Below are positions 1 through 7,284 of a DNA stretch of 11,428 nucleotides, in pieces. Under the pieces are notes generated by a model, which was not told the origin of the DNA, did no database searches, and saw only the letters and a list, made by a program, of their open reading frames with translations. The translations under genes and the position numbers were made by a program. How positions within the stretch are numbered: position 1 is the first letter of the stretch; the number at the start of each line of letters is the position of its first letter. The DNA is from an uncultured Catenibacterium sp. (lineage in GTDB: Bacteria; Bacillota_I; Bacilli_A; Erysipelotrichales; Coprobacillaceae): assembly GCF_900764565.1 (NCBI RefSeq), contig NZ_CAAFOM010000137.1, forward strand, positions 1 through 11,428, written 5' to 3'.

Positions 1-344
1 CAAGACAAATGCCTATAAAATCAATAAATTCTTAAAAAACAAATCATTTATTGACATCTAATAGTTTGTCTTGCATCATGTAACATACTATTAGAAATAC
101 CTGTGAGATTCTCAATGAAATCACTTATGTAGATAGTCTTATTCTTATCAAGTAAGTCTACAGGTAATTGATCTCTTAACGGATTAATCAGTTCACTAAA
201 ACGTGCTACTTCTTTATGATTGACATATTTAATAGCGGCTACTTCTATAAGTTTTTCTGTTTCAGGACTGAGTCCTGTTGTTTCTATATCTACCACAATA
301 TAAGTATCAGGATATTCTATTTTACTCTTACCTATCTCTCTCAT
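1..344 (-). pseudogene. DnaQ-like DEDDh 3'-5' exonuclease, decayed 5' part (continues past left edge)
   Basis: The open part (48-344) encodes 98 residues that begin like the proofreading exonuclease family (DnaQ/PolC epsilon type). Residues 16-24 carry the ExoI motif VVDIETTGL with metal-binding Asp19 and Glu21, followed by LIEVAAI, and residues 81-85 show the LTGIS block. The frame then stops at 48-50. In the frame one base further on, family-like residues (DVNK, then EFIDFIG) resume between about 10 and 50, but they are interrupted by in-frame TGA and TAA codons. I therefore read this as a gene broken by a frameshift plus stops rather than a short protein. ExoII and ExoIII catalytic residues are absent from what is visible. 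The start is sound: GGAGG lies 4 nt before the ATG at 344. The gene begins 33 nt after the pckA stop, behind the pckA terminator. A sequencing error could explain the frameshift but not the stops. Confidence 0.6.
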
Positions 345-353
345 ATAACCTCC

Positions 354-376
354 AAAAAAGCCACATGAAGTGGCTT
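354..376 (-). terminator. Intrinsic terminator of pckA
   Basis: Reading leftward, the hairpin starts directly after the pckA TAG: arms AAGCCAC (376-370) and GTGGCTT (364-358), loop TTCAT, then a T run to 354. The T run is followed at once by the GGAGG ribosome binding site of the exonuclease remnant. Readthrough past this terminator would be the obvious route to transcribe that remnant. Confidence 0.75.
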
Positions 377-1969
377 CTATTTCTTAGGGTGTGGTCCTGC
401 TTTTTTAATACTTTCTGGCATATGTGGATACTTTGTATCAAAGTTTGCTTCAAACATCATCGCAAGTTCATTGGCCATATCTTCATATGCTTCCTTATTA
501 GCCCATGTATCCTTAGGGTTTAATACATATTCTGGTACACCAGGACATGATTGAGGGACATGAAGATTAAAGCGTGAATCATAATAGTAGATGACATTAT
601 CTAATGAACCATTGACTGCAGCAGTGACCATAGCACGTGTATATGATAATTTCATACGTGAACCAATACCATAAGGTCCACCATTCCATCCAGTATTGAC
701 TAAATAAACCTTAGTACCATATGCTTCCAGACGTGAACCAAGTAACTGTGCATAAATACCTGGATCTAAAGGCATGAATGGTTCTCCAAATAATGTAGAG
801 AATGTAGGCTGAGGTTCGCTGATACCTCTTTCTGTACCAGCTACTTTAGATGTAAATCCAGTGACAAACTGATACATAGCGGCATCATGATCAAGTCTAG
901 AAATTGGTGGTAATACACCAAAGGCATCTGCTGTTAAGAAGATAACGACTTTAGGTACTCCTCCTACTCCTGGAATCTGGGCATTTTGAATATATTCAAT
1001 AGGATAACCGACACGTGTATTTTCAGTGAGTGTACCATCATCATAGTCTGGCTGTCTTGTTTTAGCATCTACGACTACGTTTTCTAGTTCTGAACCAAAA
1101 CGGATGGCACGATAGATATCAGGTTCTCCTGTAGGAGATAAGTTAATTGTTTTTGCATAACATCCACCTTCAAAGTTGAAGATACCTTCTTCACTCCAGC
1201 CATGTTCATCATCACCAATCAACATTCTATTAGGGTCTGTAGAAAGTGTTGTTTTACCTGTACCTGATAAACCAAAGAAGATGGCTGTTTCTCCTGTATT
1301 AGGATCCATATTTGCTGAACAATGCATAGGTAGAATGTTTTCCTGTAAAGGCATGCAGTAGTTCATGATTGTGAAGACTGATTTCTTGATTTCTCCTGAG
1401 TATTGTGAACCTACAATAATCACTGTACGTTCTGTAAAGTTAATAATGATTGCTGCTTCTGAGTTTGTATGATCCACTTCAGAAACGCAATGGAATCCTG
1501 GTGCGACTAAGATTGTATAATCTGTTAAACCAAAATTATCTAATTCTTCTTTAGTAGGTCTAATCAATAATTGATGAATGAATAAGTTCTGACATGCGAG
1601 TTCATTGATGACAGTGAATTTACGACGGTATTTCTTATCAGCGCCTGCAAAGCCTTTAAATACGAATAATTCCTTGTCACTCATATAGTCGAGTACTTTT
1701 TCTTTTAATGCATTGTAGTTTTCTACACTCATGGCTACATTGACATCACCCCAGGCAATCTGTTCATGTACCTCTGGTGTATCTACAATAAATTTATCAT
1801 GTGGTGAACGACCAGTATATTTTCCTGTTTTTACAACTAACGCACCCTGGTCAGTTAATAATCCTTCTTTACGCTTTAAAGCGTATTCTACTAATTTGGC
1901 AGGACATAAATTATAATGTACTTTTCCTGTATAGTTTTTAATTCCTGCATATTCGAGTGTCTTTTCCAT
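377..1969 (-). CDS. pckA: Phosphoenolpyruvate carboxykinase (ATP)
   Basis: Cytosolic enzyme interconverting oxaloacetate + ATP and phosphoenolpyruvate + CO2 + ADP. In fermenting gut Firmicutes it often runs toward oxaloacetate, while in gluconeogenesis it runs the other way; the direction here cannot be read from sequence. The 530-residue product has the full family length and all hallmark motifs: GKYTGRSPHDKF (49-60, substrate-binding Arg54), the P-loop GLSGTGKTTLS (233-243, with Lys239 and Thr240), the metal-binding IGDDEHGW (251-258), EGGCYAKTI (267-275), ENTRVGYPI (316-324, Arg319) and KVAGTERG (375-382). No catalytic position looks altered. The ATG at 1969 is preceded by AAAGGGG with about 7 nt spacing. 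The gene has its own promoter (2002-2010) and its own terminator (354-376), so it looks monocistronic. It is divergent from the gene at 2218. Confidence 0.97.
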   Translation of the reverse strand: MEKTLEYAGIKNYTGKVHYNLCPAKLVEYALKRKEGLLTDQGALVVKTGKYTGRSPHDKFIVDTPEVHEQIAWGDVNVAMSVENYNALKEKVLDYMSDKELFVFKGFAGADKKYRRKFTVINELACQNLFIHQLLIRPTKEELDNFGLTDYTILVAPGFHCVSEVDHTNSEAAIIINFTERTVIIVGSQYSGEIKKSVFTIMNYCMPLQENILPMHCSANMDPNTGETAIFFGLSGTGKTTLSTDPNRMLIGDDEHGWSEEGIFNFEGGCYAKTINLSPTGEPDIYRAIRFGSELENVVVDAKTRQPDYDDGTLTENTRVGYPIEYIQNAQIPGVGGVPKVVIFLTADAFGVLPPISRLDHDAAMYQFVTGFTSKVAGTERGISEPQPTFSTLFGEPFMPLDPGIYAQLLGSRLEAYGTKVYLVNTGWNGGPYGIGSRMKLSYTRAMVTAAVNGSLDNVIYYYDSRFNLHVPQSCPGVPEYVLNPKDTWANKEAYEDMANELAMMFEANFDTKYPHMPESIKKAGPHPKK

Positions 1970-2001
1970 AAAGTAACCCCTTTCATTTTGTCTGTTTTTA
2001 T

Positions 2002-2010
2002 ATTATAGCA
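2002..2010 (-). promoter_or_regulatory. Extended -10 promoter of pckA
   Basis: On the minus strand TGC precedes a perfect TATAAT (2007-2002), giving an extended -10 element. The region 17 bp upstream (ATGTTA, 2030-2025) matches the -35 consensus at only three of six positions, as is common when the extended -10 is present. Expected transcription start is near 1995, leaving a leader of about 25 nt. I saw no clear cre or CcpN-type operator. Confidence 0.5.
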
Positions 2011-2100
2011 TAAAATTATTTTTTTAACATACTCTATTTCCTAACAGTTATTGTTATTTGCATAAATTTTGTACTTATTTTTTTGAAATGGTTGAAATTT

Positions 2101-2129
2101 TCGCCAAAGGAAGGCGTTTAATGTATAAT
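2101..2129 (+). promoter_or_regulatory. Candidate sigma-A promoter for the phospholipase-like/transporter pair
   Basis: TCGCCA (2101-2106, four of six to TTGACA), 17-bp spacer, perfect TATAAT (2124-2129). The leader would be about 80 nt and would contain the inverted repeat at 2142-2181. A second TATAAT at 2192-2197 is less likely to be used, since its start point would fall on the ribosome binding site at 2204-2210. Confidence 0.45.
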
Positions 2130-2141
2130 AAAGATACACAA

Positions 2142-2181
2142 TCTTAACACAAACGTAATCTTTTTTTGCTTTATGTTAAGA
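2142..2181 (+). repeat. Inverted repeat in the leader of the 2218 gene
   Basis: TCTTAACA (2142-2149) and TGTTAAGA (2174-2181) are exact reverse complements. Allowing one mismatch the arms extend to 12 bp (2142-2153 and 2170-2181). The loop contains a run of seven T. It could be a leader hairpin or a split operator; no T run follows the right arm, so it is not a standard terminator. Confidence 0.35.
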
Positions 2182-2217
2182 AATGCTTGCTTATAATAAG
2201 TTTCAGGAGGTTTTTTT

Positions 2218-3000
2218 ATGCCAGCAGGTTATACACATTATGTTTTTGGTGAACAGGTTTTAGATCAACTTGATGAAAATATCAAAAAGAGGATCATGCC
2301 CTACATTGATTTATATCATATAGGAATTCATGGTCCAGATATCTTATTTTATTATGATGTCTATAAAAAGAATCCTGTGAAATCATTAGGCTTTGGAATG
2401 CATCAGCTTCCTGCCACTTCTTTTTTTAAACATGCAAAAGAATTAATCAAACAGGATGCAACAGATGCGTCACTCGCTTATACTATTGGATTTATTACTC
2501 ATTTTACACTGGATAGTTCTTTACATCCTGAAATTGGTGTATTAGAGAATATATTATCTATGACTCATAGCTTACTAGAATCAGAATTAGATAGAGAATT
2601 ACTTGTGAGAATTGGAAAAGATCCTTTAACTACCAATTTAACAACTCATATTCATCCTGATTATACTATTGCGTTGGTTATTGCACCATTTTTTGATTTA
2701 AAGGCTGAAGAAGTAGATAAAGCTCTTCATGATTTATTATTTATCTTAAAGTGGCTTGTAGCCCCTACTCAACTCAAAAGAAACTTTGTCTTAAGTGTAA
2801 TGAAGTTAGGTGGCATGTATGAGGAATATAAAGGATTACTCATTAACTATGAAAAAGATGAACATGCCGCAGATGATATTAATCATCTCATAGAAATGAA
2901 AGATGAAGCAGTACCTTTAGCTGTATCACTTATTAATGAGTATGTTGAACATCTTGATGATGATTACTTAAATGAAAGGTTTAATAGAAACTATGAATAA
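2218..3000 (+). CDS. Zinc-dependent phospholipase C-like family protein
   Basis: 260 residues resembling the zinc-dependent phospholipase C/P1-nuclease-like family seen as housekeeping proteins in Firmicutes. Visible pieces are the N-terminal PAGYTHYVFG (His7), HGPDILFY (38-45), His62 and His72 in the GMHQLP...FFKHA stretch, GFITHFTLDSSLHPE (91-105; His95, Asp99, His103), and HSLLESELDREL (117-128). The spaced His/Asp/Glu residues are what a three-zinc site would need. There is no signal peptide, unlike the secreted toxins of this fold, so it is probably cytoplasmic, and true phospholipase activity is unproven. CAGGAGG (2204-2210) sits 7 nt before the ATG. The gene overlaps the next one, so the two are translationally coupled. 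Confidence 0.8.
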   Translation: MPAGYTHYVFGEQVLDQLDENIKKRIMPYIDLYHIGIHGPDILFYYDVYKKNPVKSLGFGMHQLPATSFFKHAKELIKQDATDASLAYTIGFITHFTLDSSLHPEIGVLENILSMTHSLLESELDRELLVRIGKDPLTTNLTTHIHPDYTIALVIAPFFDLKAEEVDKALHDLLFILKWLVAPTQLKRNFVLSVMKLGGMYEEYKGLLINYEKDEHAADDINHLIEMKDEAVPLAVSLINEYVEHLDDDYLNERFNRNYE

Positions 3001-4219
3001 ACTAACTAAACTAGAAAAATACTGGATCTTGTATGATGTAGGTAATAGTGCCTTTATCCTACTTGTATCTACTATCATCCCGATTTACTTCAACTATCTT
3101 GCATCACTTGCGAAGATCAGTGAAGTTGATTATTTGGCTTATTGGGGATATGCCTCTTCTTTCACTACTCTTATTGTCGCAATTATTGGACCAGTGCTTG
3201 GTTCTATTGTCGATACAAAGGGTTATAAAAAACCAATCTTTACGATTAGTATGATTATTGGTGTGATTGGGCTCGCCTTCTTATCAGTTCCTAAGTCTTG
3301 GATTATATTCTTAGGTGTATTCGTTATTGCGAAGATTGGTTATAATGCAAGTCTGATTTTCTATGATTCTATGCTTCTAGATATCACAAATGACAAGCGT
3401 ATGGACTATGTATCATCTCAAGGATATGCATGGGGTTATATTGGAAGCTGTGTGCCTTTTGTAGTCAGCTTAGTGTTTGTCTTATTCTATGAAAAGATGG
3501 GTATTCCATTCCAGATAGCAATGACTATTGCTTTCTTAATTAATGCCTTATGGTGGTTAGGGATGACAGTACCACTCTTAAAGAACTATAAGCAAGTGCA
3601 TTATGTAGAAAAACAGGAACATCCTATTCGTGACAGTTTTAAACGTTTAGGACATACTATTTCCACTCTCAATGAAGACAAGAAGGTTTTCTTCTATTTG
3701 ATTTCTTTCTTCTTCTATATCGATGGTGTTTATACAATTATTGAAATGGCTACTGCCTATGGCAGTGCCCTTGGACTTAATACAAATGGATTATTAATTG
3801 CGTTATTAGTCACTCAGATTGTTGCTTTCCCATTCGCGTTAATTTTTGGACGTTTATCTAAGAAATATCCAACAGATAAACTTATTAAGGTTTGTATTAT
3901 TGCCTATACAGGTATCGCCTTATTTGCGATTCAGTTAGATAAACAATGGGAATTCTGGATCTTAGCTATTTTTGTAGGTATGTTTCAGGGGGCTATTCAG
4001 GCATTATCTCGTTCATATTTTGCGAAAATTATTCCACCTAAGAAATCAGGTGAATACTTTGGTTTATTTGATATCTGTGGTAAAGGTGCATCCTTCATGG
4101 GTACAACTCTTGTAGGGCTTATTTCACAGCTTACAGGACATATGAACCTAGGTGTCGCAGTTATTTCAATCATGTTTGTGATTGGATTCTATTTCTTCCA
4201 GAAAGCGGCAAAATTATAG
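2993..4219 (+). CDS. MFS transporter, UMF1 (Atg22-like) family
   Basis: Integral membrane protein of about 408 residues with roughly 12 hydrophobic segments. It starts with the family's typical EKYWILYDVGNSAFILL, followed by GPVLGSIVDTKGYKKP in the first cytoplasmic loop and a second-half loop GRLSKKYPTDK. UMF1-type carriers are related to the vacuolar amino-acid exporter Atg22; the bacterial substrate is generally unknown and cannot be read here. I chose the ATG at 2993 because it puts the conserved WILYD block near the N-terminus and overlaps the upstream stop by 8 bp, with AAAGG at 2975-2979. An in-frame ATG at 2972 would add seven residues but has no ribosome binding site. The tight overlap with the phospholipase-like gene suggests the two products act together, possibly in envelope or lipid handling (inference). 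Transcription ends at 4221-4242. Confidence 0.88.
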   Translation: MNKLTKLEKYWILYDVGNSAFILLVSTIIPIYFNYLASLAKISEVDYLAYWGYASSFTTLIVAIIGPVLGSIVDTKGYKKPIFTISMIIGVIGLAFLSVPKSWIIFLGVFVIAKIGYNASLIFYDSMLLDITNDKRMDYVSSQGYAWGYIGSCVPFVVSLVFVLFYEKMGIPFQIAMTIAFLINALWWLGMTVPLLKNYKQVHYVEKQEHPIRDSFKRLGHTISTLNEDKKVFFYLISFFFYIDGVYTIIEMATAYGSALGLNTNGLLIALLVTQIVAFPFALIFGRLSKKYPTDKLIKVCIIAYTGIALFAIQLDKQWEFWILAIFVGMFQGAIQALSRSYFAKIIPPKKSGEYFGLFDICGKGASFMGTTLVGLISQLTGHMNLGVAVISIMFVIGFYFFQKAAKL

Positions 4220-4220
4220 T

Positions 4221-4242
4221 AAAAGAGGCATCCGCCTCTTTT
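4221..4242. terminator. Bidirectional terminator between the MFS and AraC genes
   Basis: Nine-bp perfect stem, AAAAGAGGC (4221-4229) and GCCTCTTTT (4234-4242), with a four-base loop. T-rich tracts follow on both strands. It begins 1 nt after the MFS stop, and its other arm overlaps the araC-type stop codon (4241-4243), so one hairpin serves both convergent genes. Confidence 0.8.
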
Positions 4243-5290
4243 ATTTTGTCTTGAATTGTTTTCTGTAGTCTGCAGGAAAACCGCCAAAATAAGCATTAAA
4301 CTTCTTATAAAAATAGTTCAAATTAGAAAACCCATTCTCCTGTGCAATAAGATAGATAGGTTTATCTGTATTAATTATTTCTTTTCCTACTGCTTCCATA
4401 CGATAATAGTTTACTAACTTCTTAAAGGTATACCCTGTCGCTTTTTGAATAGCACGAGAGAGATAATCTGGATTATAGCCAAACTTCTCTGCTGTTTCCA
4501 TAAGCGTACAATCCTGATAATGTTGTTCTATGTATTGAATAATTTCTGTCATGTAGCTCTTATTATTTTGTTTAAACTGCTGTTCCATATTCATCTGATA
4601 TCTCTGTGCCATCTTAATAAATAAAAGAGAGAAATAAGAATCGAGGATAGAAGTTGCAAATAAAGAAGGATCTAAATACTCGCATAAAATCATTTCTATA
4701 AGCTGAACTACATAATCATAATCATCATCTCTATTATTAAAAATGATATAATCCTCATGTTGTGCTTTTTGATCGATAATATTTGTCAAGAAAGTCACAA
4801 TTGGGTTTACCGAAGAAAATTTACTAATAAATGAATTGGTAAAATAAGAACGATCCATTTGAAAGTTAAAGATAATATCATTTTCTGTAGGCATCAACAC
4901 TGTATGCTTTGAATTAACATCTAAAAGAATCATATCTCCTGTATGAAGTATAACCTCCTTATCATTAACTATCGCATAACAATGACCAGAATAGACATAT
5001 TTCATTTCCACATAGCTTCTTGTATGTAATGGAACAAATGAATATCTTGTCTGTTTTGAACAATAGATAGGAAAGGAAAGGACGTCATCTGTAATTGTCT
5101 GTCCATCATAAAATACAGCATGTTTTTCCTTAGTGGCTCTGTACCTATCAATTTTCATCTGTATCAGTTTTTCATTATTTTTATTAAAATGTTTTTCAAT
5201 GTAGTCACCTGAATGATTCGGGTGACTTTTATAATATTGTTCTTTTTTTGTTAGTGGAGTAATCCTGCTTCTTAGTTCTTCTATCTTCAT
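4241..5290 (-). CDS. AraC-family transcriptional regulator
   Basis: About 349 residues. The N-terminal half holds a cupin-like sensor: residues near 85-130 read FVPLHTRSYVEMKYVYSGH ... VILHTGDMILLD, the usual pattern of AraC effector domains. The C-terminal hundred residues (about 247-345) are a double helix-turn-helix: LMETAEKFGYNPDYLSRAIQ, then IYLIAQENGFSNLNYFYKKF, ending in GGFPADYRKQ, the family's closing signature. I chose the ATG at 5290 because AGGTG lies just upstream; an in-frame GTG at 5299 overlaps that very ribosome binding site. The gene is divergent from the PTS operon, and the 138-bp gap carries repeats, so it most likely controls the PTS/DUF1593 genes in response to their sugar (inference). 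Beta-glucoside PTS operons are more often run by BglG/LicT antiterminators, so this pairing is less usual. Confidence 0.93.
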   Translation of the reverse strand: MKIEELRSRITPLTKKEQYYKSHPNHSGDYIEKHFNKNNEKLIQMKIDRYRATKEKHAVFYDGQTITDDVLSFPIYCSKQTRYSFVPLHTRSYVEMKYVYSGHCYAIVNDKEVILHTGDMILLDVNSKHTVLMPTENDIIFNFQMDRSYFTNSFISKFSSVNPIVTFLTNIIDQKAQHEDYIIFNNRDDDYDYVVQLIEMILCEYLDPSLFATSILDSYFSLLFIKMAQRYQMNMEQQFKQNNKSYMTEIIQYIEQHYQDCTLMETAEKFGYNPDYLSRAIQKATGYTFKKLVNYYRMEAVGKEIINTDKPIYLIAQENGFSNLNYFYKKFNAYFGGFPADYRKQFKTK

Positions 5291-5307
5291 CTTTATCACC
5301 TTTTTTA

Positions 5308-5337
5308 ACTATAACATCGGATTTTGACAGTCTGCAA
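5308..5337 (-). promoter_or_regulatory. Candidate promoter of the AraC-family gene
   Basis: On the minus strand: TTGCAG (5337-5332), 18-bp spacer, TATAGT (5313-5308), with TGT just before the -10 (extended -10). Transcription would start near 5301, giving a leader of about 11 nt. The element overlaps the leftmost part of the PTS promoter, so the two divergent polymerases would compete. Confidence 0.5.
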
Positions 5338-5352
5338 GTGTGTTTATGATAT
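5324..5352 (+). promoter_or_regulatory. Candidate promoter of the PTS/DUF1593 operon
   Basis: A perfect TTGACA (5324-5329) is followed by TGATAT (5347-5352) after 17 bp, or by TATGAT (5345-5350) after a short 15-bp spacer. The imperfect -10 fits a promoter that needs an activator. The expected start is near 5358, inside the cre-like site, leaving a leader of about 70 nt with GGAGGA at 5415-5420. Confidence 0.5.
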
Positions 5353-5381
5353 TTTAATCGCTTTCATGAAAGATTATGATA
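5344..5381 (+). repeat. 8-bp direct repeat spaced 30 bp, candidate operator
   Basis: TTATGATA occurs at 5344-5351 and again at 5374-5381, start to start exactly 30 bp, close to three helical turns. The copies flank the cre-like site, and the first overlaps the -10 region. Same-face direct repeats are the usual arrangement of AraC-family half-sites, though activators normally bind upstream of -35. A separate 12-bp palindrome, TAAGTTAACTTA, lies at 5388-5399. Confidence 0.3.
5353..5366 (+). promoter_or_regulatory. Candidate cre site (CcpA operator)
   Basis: The 14-mer TTTAATCGCTTTCA matches the Gram-positive cre consensus TGWAANCGNTNWCA at 13 of 14 positions; only the second base differs. It lies directly after the -10 at the expected transcription start, the usual position for CcpA-HPr(Ser-P) repression. 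It runs into a 12-bp perfect palindrome, CTTTCATGAAAG (5361-5372). Confidence 0.6.
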
Positions 5382-5428
5382 AGCATGTAAGTTAACTTAA
5401 CAAATATCAATTTTGGAGGAAAATACAA

Positions 5429-7282
5429 ATGGCAAAGGATTATACTTCTTTAGCTAAAAAGATTGTAGAAAATGTCGGTGGAGAAAACAATGTAATTTCA
5501 CTTGTACATTGTGCAACACGATTAAGATTTAAGCTTGTTGATGAAAGCAAAGTTAATATGGATGTTTTAAACCAGACTGAAGGTGTTATTACTGTTATGA
5601 AAGCAGGAGGACAGGTTCAGGTTGTAATTGGAAATAAGGTAGATTTAGTCTATGATGCAGTACTTAGCTGTACAAATATTAATGCAGGTAGCACTGCAGA
5701 AATAGAAGAGAATGAAAACAAAAATGTATTTAATACTCTATTAGAAACTATTTCTGGTATCTTCTCACCAATACTTGGTGTTATGTGTGGTGCCGGTATG
5801 TTGAAGGCATTACTTATTCTATGTACAACATTAAATATACTCACTGCAGATATGGGAACATATAAGATTCTTTATGCAGCTGCAGATAGTGTGTTTAATT
5901 TCATGCCAATTGTCTTAGCATATACTGCTGCAAAGAAATTCAAATGTAATCCATTTATTGCAATGTCTATTGCGATGTCACTTCTTTATCCAACTATGAT
6001 CAGTGCATACTCAGAAGGTACGAAATTGACATTCCTTACTATACCAGTAACCCTTGTAAGCTATACTTCTTCTGTCATGCCAATCATTATTTCTGTATAT
6101 GTTCAAAGCAAATTAGAAAAGTTATTAAAGAAGATTATTCCTGAAGTGTGCAAGTTATTCTTAACACCATTATTAGAACTATCTATTATGGTACCTGCTA
6201 CATTCTTAGTCATTGGTCCAATCATGGATAAGTTTGGTAAACTACTTGCATCAGGTTATACAGCTATTATGGGATTCAACCCTATTATCGCAGGTGGTTT
6301 TGTCGGATTAATCTGGCCTGCAGCCGTTATCTTTGGACTTCATTGGGGCTTTGTACCTATCGTTATGAATAATATCGCAACTTATGGTAGAGATACATTA
6401 TTCGTTATTACTGGACCTAACAACATGGCACAGGCTGGTGCAGCACTAGGTGTATTCTTAAAAACTAAAGATAAGAAACTAAAAGAATTATCAGGTTCTG
6501 CTGCTTTCTCTGCAGTACTTGCAGGTATTACAGAACCAGCTATTTATGGTGTTACATTACCTTATAAGAGACCATTTGCGATTGGTGCAGTATTCTCATG
6601 TATTGCAGGTATGATTGTAGCAGCTGCTGGTACAAGTTGTCCTACTTTACTTGGTACATCTATTTTAAGTCTTCCTGGTTATATTGGTCCTGGTTTTGTA
6701 GGTTTTGTGATTGCCTGTGCGATTGCTTATTTTGGTTCAGCTATCTGTACTTATTTATTCGGTTTTAATGATTCTATGCTTCCACAAAATAAAGTTGAAA
6801 CAAAAGAAGAAACTTCTTTAAAAGATGAAACAATCAGTTCTCCTGCCACTGGTGAAATGATTGCCTTAGAAGATGTGAATGATCCTATCTTCTCTTCAAA
6901 AGCGATGGGTGAAGGTGTTGCCTTCAAATTAACTGATGGTCATATCTATTCTCCAGTTGATGGTGAAGTCATTATGGCCGCCAAGACTGGACATGCAATT
7001 GGATTAAAGTCTAATAACGGTGCTGAAGTACTTATTCATGTTGGGATGGATACTGTAAATATGAACGGTGAAGGATTTAATGTATTAGTCAAAGAAGGAC
7101 AGAAAGTAAATAAGGGTGATCTACTTGTTGAAGCTGATCTAGAAGCTATCGAAAAAGCGGGTTATGATAATGTAACTCCTGTCATCATTACTAATACTGC
7201 TGAATATAAAGAAATTATTCCTGCATCTTATGGTGCTAAGACTGCAAAAGAAGAAATTATTGAATTAAAAGTGGGTAAATAA
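5429..7282 (+). CDS. PTS enzyme IIBCA, beta-glucoside family
   Basis: Membrane-bound, sugar-specific component of the phosphotransferase system; it transports and phosphorylates its substrate using phosphate from HPr. The 617 residues hold three domains in order. EIIB (about 5-85) has the phosphorylated Cys28 in HCATRLRF. EIIC (about 105-450) has several membrane segments plus FGLHWGFVPIV (302-312) and GITEPAIYGVTLPYKRPF (366-383). EIIA (about 470-610) has PVDGEV, His522 in KTGHAIGL and the phosphorylated His537 in EVLIHVGMDTV. This is the BglF/BglP layout at normal length with all phospho-transfer residues intact. The family covers beta-glucosides, sucrose and trehalose, so the substrate is not fixed by sequence. 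GGAGGA sits 8 nt before the ATG. It is the first gene of an operon with the DUF1593 gene and is divergent from the AraC regulator. Confidence 0.95.
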   Translation: MAKDYTSLAKKIVENVGGENNVISLVHCATRLRFKLVDESKVNMDVLNQTEGVITVMKAGGQVQVVIGNKVDLVYDAVLSCTNINAGSTAEIEENENKNVFNTLLETISGIFSPILGVMCGAGMLKALLILCTTLNILTADMGTYKILYAAADSVFNFMPIVLAYTAAKKFKCNPFIAMSIAMSLLYPTMISAYSEGTKLTFLTIPVTLVSYTSSVMPIIISVYVQSKLEKLLKKIIPEVCKLFLTPLLELSIMVPATFLVIGPIMDKFGKLLASGYTAIMGFNPIIAGGFVGLIWPAAVIFGLHWGFVPIVMNNIATYGRDTLFVITGPNNMAQAGAALGVFLKTKDKKLKELSGSAAFSAVLAGITEPAIYGVTLPYKRPFAIGAVFSCIAGMIVAAAGTSCPTLLGTSILSLPGYIGPGFVGFVIACAIAYFGSAICTYLFGFNDSMLPQNKVETKEETSLKDETISSPATGEMIALEDVNDPIFSSKAMGEGVAFKLTDGHIYSPVDGEVIMAAKTGHAIGLKSNNGAEVLIHVGMDTVNMNGEGFNVLVKEGQKVNKGDLLVEADLEAIEKAGYDNVTPVIITNTAEYKEIIPASYGAKTAKEEIIELKVGK

Positions 7283-7284
7283 CT

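Noticed and set aside
5353..5428. LicT/BglG-type antiterminator plus terminator in the PTS leader
   Set aside because: No GC stem followed by a T run is present between the expected transcription start and the ATG; only short AT-rich palindromes occur.
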